From CAZJOD01 sp964547525 (GTDB taxonomy: Bacteria > Bacillota > Clostridia > JAAYHZ01), in assembly GCA_964547525.1 (NCBI GenBank), contig CAZJOD010000215.1, forward strand, positions 1 through 5,248: 5,248 nt of DNA. The letters run 5' to 3'. Numbering within the stretch: position 1 is the stretch's first letter; each line of letters opens with the position of its first letter. The position numbers were made by a program, and so were the translations under genes. Of this stretch, positions 1 through 5,248 are shown piece after piece. The notes under the pieces were generated by a model, which ran no database searches, was not told where the DNA came from, and was given only the letters and a program-made list of their open reading frames with translations.

Positions 1-85
1 CGGAATTTTTTATTTTAGCAATTAAGGTGGACTCCTTAGATTATACAATATTCAAACCTATTAAAATCTCCGTGTCTTGTTCCTC

Positions 86-114
86 TTTACATTCTCAATG
101 CTTTGTATTATTAT
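86..114 (+). promoter_or_regulatory. Sigma-A-type promoter of the LCP gene
   Basis: A -35 element TTTACA (86-91; 5 of 6 to TTGACA) is separated by exactly 17 nt from a -10 element TATTAT (109-114; 5 of 6 to TATAAT). Transcription would start near 121, giving a leader of about 45 nt before the LCP start codon at 167. A ribosome binding site, AGAGGTGA (156-163), lies just before that ATG. This suggests the LCP gene is transcribed on its own and not as the tail of an upstream operon. It is a pattern match only; in AT-rich DNA such matches can arise by chance. Confidence 0.6.
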
Positions 115-166
115 GTATTAGACGGGTAAATATTAATGAAACAACCATAAGTCTTAGAGGTGAAGA

Positions 167-1174
167 ATGAGTATAAGCAGATTTTTTGTAACTTTTACAA
201 TTATTATAGGTATATTCTTATTTGTATTTGGAGCCGGAACTTTATACTACATAAATAATGTTGAAGGACTACCCATTTTTGCAAATGACAATAACAAACC
301 GGACGGCGATACAAACAATAATAACAATCCCGGTGGTATTGGCGATTTATTGACAGAATCACAGTATCCTGTGAATTTTCTTTTATTTGTAGGTGACTAC
401 GACGAGACCAATACCGATTTTATAGCTTTAGTTAACTACAATCCTGATAAAAAAGAATTTTCTTTTCTTTCAATACCAAGAGATACCCGTGTTCCGGGAG
501 TAGATATACAATTTCCTAAAGTGAATTCATTATACTTCAGATCAAACGGACAAGAGTTGGCGGTTGAAGCAATCTCCACAATGCTAAAAGTTAATGTAAA
601 ATACTACATATACACAAATTTGAAAACTTTCAGAGATATAATAGATTTACTGGGTGGAGTTGTGATTGATGTTCCTGTCGATATGGATTATGACGATCCT
701 ACACAAAACTTGCACATACACATTGAAAAAGGAATTCAAAATTTAGACGGTCGTAAATCCGAAGAATACTTAAGATTCAGAAAGCCTAACAACGACAACT
801 ATACGCCTGAATTATTAAAGCATTATAACGGTTCCGATCTATCCAGAATAAAAGCACAACAAAATTATATGAGAGAATTGGTTAAACAAAAAGCCAATCT
901 GTTTACTCTGACTAAAATTAATCAAATTCTTGAGACAATCTTTAATAATCTAAAAACCAATGCAACAATGAATGACATATTAACTTTGGTAAAAAGTGTT
1001 CCGACACTAAGCTTGGATAAAGTAAATTTTTATACATTACCGGGTGTTGCGGAGCAAGGTAGTCTATATTATGAAATGGATGAACAAAAAACCGGAGATA
1101 TCATATCCGCACATTTTTATTCCAGAGGAAACGTATCTTTTAATGAAGATCCAAACGAACGCGGAGCCGGTTAA
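167..1174 (+). CDS. LCP (LytR-CpsA-Psr) family cell-wall glycopolymer transferase
   Basis: This 335-residue protein belongs to the LCP family, whose members move glycopolymers such as teichoic acid or capsule from polyprenyl-phosphate carriers onto peptidoglycan at the outer membrane face. A five-residue cytoplasmic tail precedes one membrane helix (about 6-29). A low-complexity Asn/Asp/Gly linker (about 40-58) follows, then the LCP domain (about 66-245). Expected family residues are visible: Asp77 and Asp84 (metal/phosphate site), Arg105-Asp106 in SIPRDTRV, Arg203 and Arg205 in LRFRK, and Asp224, Arg227 and Gln231 in SDLSRIKAQQ. The usual second Arg of the RQQ motif is Ala230, and the stretch between the RFR and SR motifs looks somewhat long. 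About 90 C-terminal residues lie beyond the domain. The ATG follows AGAGGTGA at suitable spacing. The gene has its own promoter and converges with the purB operon. Family assignment is secure; the polymer is unknown, so no gene symbol is given. Confidence 0.93.
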   Translation: MSISRFFVTFTIIIGIFLFVFGAGTLYYINNVEGLPIFANDNNKPDGDTNNNNNPGGIGDLLTESQYPVNFLLFVGDYDETNTDFIALVNYNPDKKEFSFLSIPRDTRVPGVDIQFPKVNSLYFRSNGQELAVEAISTMLKVNVKYYIYTNLKTFRDIIDLLGGVVIDVPVDMDYDDPTQNLHIHIEKGIQNLDGRKSEEYLRFRKPNNDNYTPELLKHYNGSDLSRIKAQQNYMRELVKQKANLFTLTKINQILETIFNNLKTNATMNDILTLVKSVPTLSLDKVNFYTLPGVAEQGSLYYEMDEQKTGDIISAHFYSRGNVSFNEDPNERGAG

Positions 1175-1227
1175 AAAATCTATACGGACCAGGCTAAAAT
1201 TAAATACATTTACATGTAACATATTAC

Positions 1228-1259
1228 ATAAAAAGAGGGAATCAAATCCCTCTTTTTAT
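1228..1259. terminator. Bidirectional intrinsic terminator between converging genes
   Basis: A perfect 13-bp inverted repeat (left arm 1228-1240, right arm 1247-1259) encloses a 6-nt loop, ATCAAA. The stem has a GAGGGA/TCCCTC core flanked by an A-run on the left and a T-run on the right, so the RNA from either strand ends in a U-rich tract. It lies 53 nt past the LCP stop. Its right arm contains the TAA stop codon (1256-1258) of the minus-strand membrane-protein gene, so it can end transcription of both converging units. Confidence 0.9.
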
Positions 1260-1804
1260 TGTCCGAAATAATCCAGTTTACAGCCGTCCATGGAAGCGGA
1301 CAGCATATTGTTCCTGAACTTATGTACTAAAATAAATATGTAGTTAAAACAACCTAACCCACCAACGAATATGAATATTGAAAGAGCCACTACACTCACA
1401 TTAAGTCCCCATGGATTATCTATGTTGCCTATAAGAAAAGATGCCCCGACAATAGATAATACAATACCAATAATAAAAAAGAAAATGCTTTTAAATACGA
1501 GTTTGGACTTTTCCGATCCGTAAAATTGGTGAGGTAATATATTTTTGTCCAGCGCTTTTTTTATTAATGATCCGGAACCTTTAAGACGTCTTCTCCCATG
1601 TAATTGATGTAATTTACTGAAAAAACGATATCTTTCGGCTATTTCCTTTTCATTTCCCAAACCGTTTATGATTCTGGACATACTATATCCTTGATCATAC
1701 CTATACCTTATGTATTTATCAAAGTTTTCATCAACCAATTTCAGATAATAATCCGGCAAATCGAATAACTCCTCTTTAAGTGATTTTACATAAGCTTCAG
1801 CCAT
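1256..1804 (-). CDS. Small two-helix membrane protein with HAAS/DUF1700-like N-terminus
   Basis: This 182-residue protein has a soluble, charged, helical N-terminal part (about 1-65). Its spacing and its GLGNEKEIAERYR segment (48-60) resemble the end of the HAAS/DUF1700 domain, where the usual pattern is LGsPeeiA. A basic stretch follows (about 70-90, including HGRRRLKG), then two membrane helices (about 104-125 and 134-160) and a short C-terminal tail. The positive charges before helix 1 and after helix 2 suggest both ends are cytoplasmic. The start is well supported: AAAGGAGG (1811-1818) lies 6 nt before the ATG, in the 17-nt gap after the purB stop. It is the last gene of the probable aminotransferase-purB operon and ends inside the shared terminator. 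HAAS proteins are often encoded beside PadR-type regulators, but none is visible here. Its function is unknown; the domain call is by eye and moderate. Confidence 0.75.
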   Translation of the reverse strand: MAEAYVKSLKEELFDLPDYYLKLVDENFDKYIRYRYDQGYSMSRIINGLGNEKEIAERYRFFSKLHQLHGRRRLKGSGSLIKKALDKNILPHQFYGSEKSKLVFKSIFFFIIGIVLSIVGASFLIGNIDNPWGLNVSVVALSIFIFVGGLGCFNYIFILVHKFRNNMLSASMDGCKLDYFGQ

Positions 1805-1821
1805 CTCAAACCTCCTTTACC

Positions 1822-3249
1822 CTATACTTCCAGATCCTCGTTCACTACATTCGAATCAATATTATTAATATAAGGGTATATTTCGTTCTTTATATATTCT
1901 TCCGTTTGAGCCGCACTTCTGCCTGTAAATAACTTGGGGTCTGTTAACTTGCATAATTCAGAACGGCTTAGAGAAAAGGCGGGATCGGCTGCGATTCGTT
2001 CTAACAAATCGTTATCTTTTCCTTGTTCTTTAATTGACCTTGATGCTTCCATAGAATGTATACGAATTCTCTCATGTAAATCCTGACGATCTCCACCCTT
2101 TTTTACAGCTTCCATTAAAACATTTTCGGTTACCATAAAGGGCAATTTATTCATTAAATTTTTCTCAATTATTTTAGGATAGACTACCATATTTGAAGCT
2201 ATGTTACGATATATATCCAGTATACCGTCCGTAGCCAAAAAAGCTTCCGGAACGGATATGCGTTTATTTGCACTGTCGTCTAATGTCCTTTCGAACCATT
2301 GGACCGAAGCTGTGATTGCAGGATTAAGTGAAATAGTGATTACATATCTGGCCAGCGAAGAAATTCTTTCAGATCTCATAGGGTTTCGCTTATATGCCAT
2401 TGCAGAAGAACCTATTTGTTTTTCACCGAACGGTTCTTCTATCTCTTGGAGATTTTGAAGCAATCTTATATCATTTGAAAATTTCCATGCGCTTTGAGCT
2501 ATACCCGATAAAACGTTTAAAACTCTTGCATCAAGTTTTCTAGGATATGTTTGGCCGGTTACCGGAAATGATCTTGAATATCCCATTTTATTACATACAA
2601 GTGCGTCTAATCTTTTTACTTTTTCATGATCTCCATCAAAAAGCTCAAGAAAACTTGCCTGGGTCCCGGTTGTACCCTTAGTTCCACGCAACATTATACC
2701 TTTTTGTAAATAATCCAAATCTTGTATATCCATGTATAGATCCTGTATCCACAATGTAGCCCTTTTACCAACAGTAACGGTTTGGGCCGGCTGATAATGT
2801 GTGAAACCTAAAGTCGGCATATCTTTATATTCCATAGCAAAATCCGCCAACTCTTTTATAACTGCCGCAAGTTTTCTTTTAACTATAGTTAATGCTTTAT
2901 CCATTATTATAATATCGGTATTGTCACCGACAAAACAGGATGTTGCTCCTAAATGTATAATCCCCCTGGCAGAAGGGCACAAATCTCCATATGCATGAAT
3001 GTGTGCCATAACGTCATGTCGTAGTTCCTTCTCATACTTCTCCGCCGCTTCATAATTTATATTATGAATATTAAATCTCATCTCATCTATTTGTTCATCG
3101 GATATATCCAAGCCCAATTCTTTTTCAGATTCCGCCAAAGCAATCCATAGCTTACGCCATGTGGAAAATTTAACATCCTGTGAAAATAAATGCTGCATTT
3201 CTTTTCCCGCATATCTACCGCATAGGGGGTTTTCATAAATATCTTTCAA
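1822..3249 (-). CDS. purB: Adenylosuccinate lyase
   Basis: This cytoplasmic enzyme cleaves SAICAR to AICAR and adenylosuccinate to AMP, releasing fumarate each time, and so acts twice in purine synthesis. With the TTG start at 3249 it has 475 residues, the usual length for this long, eukaryotic-like PurB type, and begins with the family-typical (M)KDIYENPL...RYA.KEM. Visible motifs are RHDVMAH (77-83, active-site His78), HLGATS (99-104), TLGFTHYQPAQ (146-156, catalytic His151), KGTTGTQASF (191-200) and the superfamily signature GSSAMAYKRNP (281-291, catalytic serine loop 282-283), then MRSER and WFERTLDDSAN. No key residue is missing. The frame stays open upstream to a TTG at 3297, which would give 491 residues and overlap the aminotransferase gene; the extra 16 residues are atypical and that TTG has no good ribosome site. 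The gene sits 19 nt after the aminotransferase gene and 17 nt before the membrane-protein gene. Confidence 0.96.
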   Translation of the reverse strand: MKDIYENPLCGRYAGKEMQHLFSQDVKFSTWRKLWIALAESEKELGLDISDEQIDEMRFNIHNINYEAAEKYEKELRHDVMAHIHAYGDLCPSARGIIHLGATSCFVGDNTDIIIMDKALTIVKRKLAAVIKELADFAMEYKDMPTLGFTHYQPAQTVTVGKRATLWIQDLYMDIQDLDYLQKGIMLRGTKGTTGTQASFLELFDGDHEKVKRLDALVCNKMGYSRSFPVTGQTYPRKLDARVLNVLSGIAQSAWKFSNDIRLLQNLQEIEEPFGEKQIGSSAMAYKRNPMRSERISSLARYVITISLNPAITASVQWFERTLDDSANKRISVPEAFLATDGILDIYRNIASNMVVYPKIIEKNLMNKLPFMVTENVLMEAVKKGGDRQDLHERIRIHSMEASRSIKEQGKDNDLLERIAADPAFSLSRSELCKLTDPKLFTGRSAAQTEEYIKNEIYPYINNIDSNVVNEDLEV

Positions 3250-3256
3250 AATCTTA

Positions 3257-3262
3257 CACCTT
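3257..3262 (-). promoter_or_regulatory. Ribosome binding site that sets the purB start
   Basis: AAGGTG on the minus strand lies 7 nt upstream of the TTG at 3247-3249, within the 19-nt gap after the aminotransferase stop codon. No comparable site precedes the in-frame TTG (3295-3297) or GTG (3289-3291) further upstream. This, together with the family's usual N-terminus, places the purB start at 3249. Confidence 0.75.
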
Positions 3263-3268
3263 AACCTT

Positions 3269-4546
3269 TCAATAAAGGTACTTTTCAACACTGACAAGCT
3301 TCACACATATACAAAAAACCTCCATTGCCATGCTAAGTTCTTTGATAGGAGGCAATGTGGGAGCTATTCTTATATTTTTATCATAGGGATCTTTACCATA
3401 GGGATATGTCGCTCCGGCACCGGTTAATTCTACACCCGCTTGTTTTGCTTTTTCAACAACCTTTTTCGCACAACCTTCCATGGTGTCAAAACTTATAAAA
3501 TAACCGCCGTCAGGATTAGTCCATTCCGCTATTCCCAATCCTTTCAATTCCTTATCCAATGTATTTAAAACAGTTTCGAACTTGGGCTTTAAAATGGCGG
3601 CATGTTTTTCCATGTGAGAAAGAATATCTTCAAAGGATTTAAACGCTCTCAAGTGTAGAAGCTGATTCATTTTATCCGGTCCGATGGTTTGCTTTGACAA
3701 CGATTTGTCGATATTTTTAATATTATCTTTACTTGAAGCCATTAAAGCTACACCTGCACCGGGAAACGTTATTTTTGACGTAGATGAAAAAACATATACT
3801 CTATCGGCATTACCCGCTTTTTTACATTCCTCCAATATGTTTAACCCCGGTTTACTGTAGTTTTTAAGAAAATGAACAGGATATGCATTATCCCAGAATA
3901 TCCTGAAATCATCCGCTTTTGTTCTCATGTTTGCCAATCTTAAAATTGTCTCGTCGGAATATACATTTCCTGTAGGATTACTGTAAATAGGTACACACCA
4001 TATTCCTTTAATCGAATCGTCAGATGCTGTCAATTGTTCAACCTGATCCATATCCGGGCCGTTTTCTGTCATATTTATTATGATCAAATCAAACCCAAGT
4101 GATTCTGTAATTGCAAAATGTCTGTCATAACCCGGTGACGGACATAGAAATTTAACGTTTTTACCTGTCCCCCACGGTTTTTTTCCTTCTCCCGGTCCAA
4201 AGACCACCGCTTTTATCATTGTATCATACATCATATTTAAACTGGAACTACCACCTAGAATAATTTGATCTTCAGGAGCTCCCACCAATGGTGACAATAA
4301 TTCCCGCAACCCTTTTATACCGTGAAGTTCTCCATAGTTTCTACAGTCTACACCGTATTGGTCTTTACTGTCTGTATATATGTCAACATTTATGAACAAT
4401 CCCGATGTTAAGTCCAATTGTTCTTTACACGGCTTACCTCGGGTCATGTTTAAATTTAAATTCATACTCTCAAATTTTTTGTATTGTTGCAATAATTCTT
4501 GGTGCAACATTTCAAGCTGTTCTCTATTCATTTCTTTTAACAACAT
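3269..4546 (-). CDS. Aspartate aminotransferase, class I subgroup Ic (PLP-dependent)
   Basis: This 425-residue PLP enzyme is predicted to interconvert aspartate plus 2-oxoglutarate with oxaloacetate plus glutamate in the cytoplasm. Its sequence pattern matches the subgroup Ic enzymes typified by the Corynebacterium aspartate aminotransferase, not the common AspC or Bacillus types. Visible features in order: NLNMTRGKP (31-39), DCRNYGELHGI (67-77), the phosphate-binding GGSSSLNMM (98-106), PSPGYDRHF (136-144), YSNPTGN (188-194), FWDNAYPVH (217-225; Asp219 contacts the pyridine nitrogen), SSTSKITFPGAG (254-265; Lys258 forms the Schiff base) and NIRIAPTLPP (391-400; Arg393 binds the substrate carboxylate). 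It is full length. The ATG follows GGAGGG (4554-4559) at 7 nt spacing, which favours it over the internal Met6. It is the first gene of the purB operon, preceded by a leader of about 170 nt. Substrate preference is inferred from family resemblance. Confidence 0.9.
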   Translation of the reverse strand: MLLKEMNREQLEMLHQELLQQYKKFESMNLNLNMTRGKPCKEQLDLTSGLFINVDIYTDSKDQYGVDCRNYGELHGIKGLRELLSPLVGAPEDQIILGGSSSLNMMYDTMIKAVVFGPGEGKKPWGTGKNVKFLCPSPGYDRHFAITESLGFDLIIINMTENGPDMDQVEQLTASDDSIKGIWCVPIYSNPTGNVYSDETILRLANMRTKADDFRIFWDNAYPVHFLKNYSKPGLNILEECKKAGNADRVYVFSSTSKITFPGAGVALMASSKDNIKNIDKSLSKQTIGPDKMNQLLHLRAFKSFEDILSHMEKHAAILKPKFETVLNTLDKELKGLGIAEWTNPDGGYFISFDTMEGCAKKVVEKAKQAGVELTGAGATYPYGKDPYDKNIRIAPTLPPIKELSMAMEVFCICVKLVSVEKYLY

Positions 4547-4724
4547 ATAAAAACCCTCCGATGAAAATCTTTTTATGATAAGTATATGGCATTTTGAAAA
4601 ATTACGTTACCAAACTTTCATATGTAATGAGATTACCACATTTAATCGAAATTAATAATGCACGATTTGCCGAACTTTTTGCAGTTAATAACAATCCGAT
4701 TAGCAGAATATTTGTATATACATT

Positions 4725-4753
4725 ATTATAACATTCCCTTATAGAAAATTAAA
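4725..4753 (-). promoter_or_regulatory. Probable extended -10 promoter of the aminotransferase-purB operon
   Basis: On the minus strand TGTTATAAT (4733 down to 4725) gives a consensus -10 hexamer TATAAT with the TGn extension. The hexamer 17 nt upstream, TTTAAT (4753-4748), matches the -35 consensus at only three positions, which an extended -10 can tolerate. Transcription would start near 4718, about 172 nt before the aminotransferase ATG. It is a pattern match, but it is the best one I saw between the YraN-like gene and the operon. Confidence 0.55.
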
Positions 4754-4825
4754 TATGATAAAGCTGTAAAAACTTTATTTTGTTACAATAAATAAACGAA
4801 CAAAATAGATATCAACACCGGTTCA

Positions 4826-4842
4826 CAGCAAGTGAGTTGCTG
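4826..4842. repeat. Short inverted repeat downstream of the YraN-like gene
   Basis: CAGCAA (4826-4831) and TTGCTG (4837-4842) form a perfect 6-bp stem around GTGAG. An overlapping alternative pairs TGAGT (4833-4837) with ACTCA (4844-4848). It lies about 50 nt past the YraN-like stop and could weakly terminate that transcript. No T-run follows it immediately on the minus strand, so it is not a typical intrinsic terminator. Confidence 0.35.
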
Positions 4843-4893
4843 CACTCAAATCAGTATAAATTAATACTTTATTTAATAAAAATACATACATTA

Positions 4894-5248
4894 TTAAAAT
4901 GCATTTTCAATCAAATGTATAGATTTAATTCCGGTATAGTCATAATATATTTCCAATACATCAAACCTTATTTCCCCGGCCTGCATTTTATTCATTGATA
5001 AAAATCCAAGAGCGGTCATCCTGATCTTATCGCGTTTTTTTAGAGTAACGGCTTCGGCCGGAGTTCCGTATGTTGTGTTTTTTCTTGCTTTTACCTCTAC
5101 AAATACAATACAGTTCCCTGTTTTTGCTATAATATCAATTTCTCCATGTCTGTGATATCTGTAATTTCTCGATATGATTTCGTATCCCTTTTTTATTAGA
5201 TAGTCACAACCGATTTGTTCAAAATGATCACCAATATTTCTTTTATTC
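4894..5248 (-). CDS. YraN/UPF0102 family nuclease-like protein, 5' end cut by the window
   Basis: A minus-strand frame open at the right edge encodes 117 complete residues and ends in tandem stops, TAA TAA (4896-4891). It matches the small YraN/UPF0102 family (about 115-125 residues), which has a PD-(D/E)xK nuclease fold and no well-established cellular role. Visible residues, counted from the first complete codon, are RNIGDHFEQIGCDYL (3-17), the helix preceding the fold; GYEIISRNYR (21-30); HGEIDIIA (34-41) with Glu36 and Asp38; FVEVKAR (49-55) with Glu51 and Lys53; and TPAEAV (62-67). All expected catalytic-type residues are present. The last base of the window, read on the minus strand, is G followed by AAT AAA AGA, so the start is probably an ATG cut after its first two bases and only Met is missing. 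It is separated from the aminotransferase gene by 347 nt and probably lies in a different transcript. Confidence 0.9.
   Translation of the reverse strand, partial: NKRNIGDHFEQIGCDYLIKKGYEIISRNYRYHRHGEIDIIAKTGNCIVFVEVKARKNTTYGTPAEAVTLKKRDKIRMTALGFLSMNKMQAGEIRFDVLEIYYDYTGIKSIHLIENAF

Larger units (their letters stand above)
4547..4893. other. 347-nt intergenic and leader region of the aminotransferase-purB operon
   Basis: No gene is supported in this AT-rich stretch. From right to left it holds a short hairpin repeat (4826-4842) downstream of the YraN-like gene, a probable minus-strand extended -10 promoter (4725-4733), a predicted untranslated leader of about 170 nt, and the aminotransferase ribosome site (4554-4559). 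The leader contains small inverted repeats, for example GTAAT-3-ATTAC at 4624-4636 with another ATTAC at 4601-4605, and a single CCGAAC at 4670-4675. I do not see the conserved cores of purine or T-box riboswitches, nor a T-run after a strong hairpin that would mark an attenuator. Confidence 0.6.

Noticed and set aside
23..38. Small inverted repeat TAAGG-6-CCTTA as a terminator of an upstream gene
   Set aside because: The stem is only 5 bp and no T-run follows on either strand.
1044..1271. A plus-strand open frame of 75 codons overlapping the end of the LCP gene
   Set aside because: It lies out of frame over the LCP coding region, runs through the terminator, has no recognisable domain and no good ribosome site.
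2201..2458. A plus-strand open frame of 85 codons
   Set aside because: It is entirely antisense to purB across the conserved catalytic signature region, so its openness reflects purB codon constraints.
2801..2998. A plus-strand open frame of 65 codons
   Set aside because: It is antisense to conserved purB sequence and has no ribosome site or recognisable product.
4547..4592. Possible small leader-peptide frame on the minus strand starting ATG at 4592
   Set aside because: It has no ribosome site and runs through the aminotransferase ribosome site and start codon out of frame; the product is not recognisable.
4547..4724. Purine riboswitch, T-box or other known riboswitch in the operon leader
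   Set aside because: The conserved purine-riboswitch core and the T-box AGGGTGGTACC-type sequence are absent, and no strong terminator hairpin is present.
1..5248. Mobile elements, CRISPR arrays, tRNA or rRNA genes, toxin-antitoxin or defence systems
   Set aside because: I saw no transposase, terminal inverted repeats, regularly spaced repeats, cloverleaf-forming sequence or rRNA motifs. All large open frames are housekeeping or envelope genes, apart from one small membrane protein of unknown function.

Overview
The window looks like ordinary chromosomal DNA from a low-GC Gram-positive bacterium, most likely a member of the Clostridia. The base composition is AT-rich. Shine-Dalgarno sites are strong and purine-rich (AAAGGAGG, GGAGGG). 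An LCP-family cell-wall enzyme is present, and PurB and the aminotransferase are of types I associate with Clostridia and related Gram-positives. I cannot assign a genus from sequence alone.

Layout, left to right: (1) positions 1-166 hold a good sigma-A-type promoter (TTTACA-17-TATTAT) for (2) an LCP (LytR-CpsA-Psr) family gene on the + strand, 167-1174. (3) A 13-bp-stem terminator at 1228-1259 serves converging transcription from both sides. (4) Three closely spaced minus-strand genes follow, read from right to left: a subgroup Ic aspartate aminotransferase (3269-4546), adenylosuccinate lyase purB (1822-3249 with a corrected TTG start), and a small two-helix membrane protein with a HAAS/DUF1700-like N-terminus (1256-1804). 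The gaps are 19 and 17 nt, each holding a ribosome binding site, so they are very probably one operon. (5) A 347-nt non-coding stretch (4547-4893) carries the operon's probable extended -10 promoter and a leader of about 170 nt. (6) A minus-strand YraN/UPF0102 nuclease-like gene runs off the right edge and is missing probably only its first codon.

How the genes fit together: the aminotransferase interconverts aspartate and oxaloacetate. Aspartate is the nitrogen donor in the two purine steps whose succinyl intermediates PurB cleaves, releasing fumarate. Pairing them in one transcript is therefore metabolically sensible, though the link is inferred. The membrane protein at the end of the operon has no evident role in this pathway. 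The LCP gene is an independent convergent unit that probably attaches glycopolymers to peptidoglycan.

I found no mobile element, CRISPR array, tRNA or rRNA, toxin-antitoxin pair or phage gene, and nothing that amounts to a new biological system. The points most worth checking are the purB start codon, the long leader with a single PurBox-like core, and the orphan HAAS-like membrane protein.
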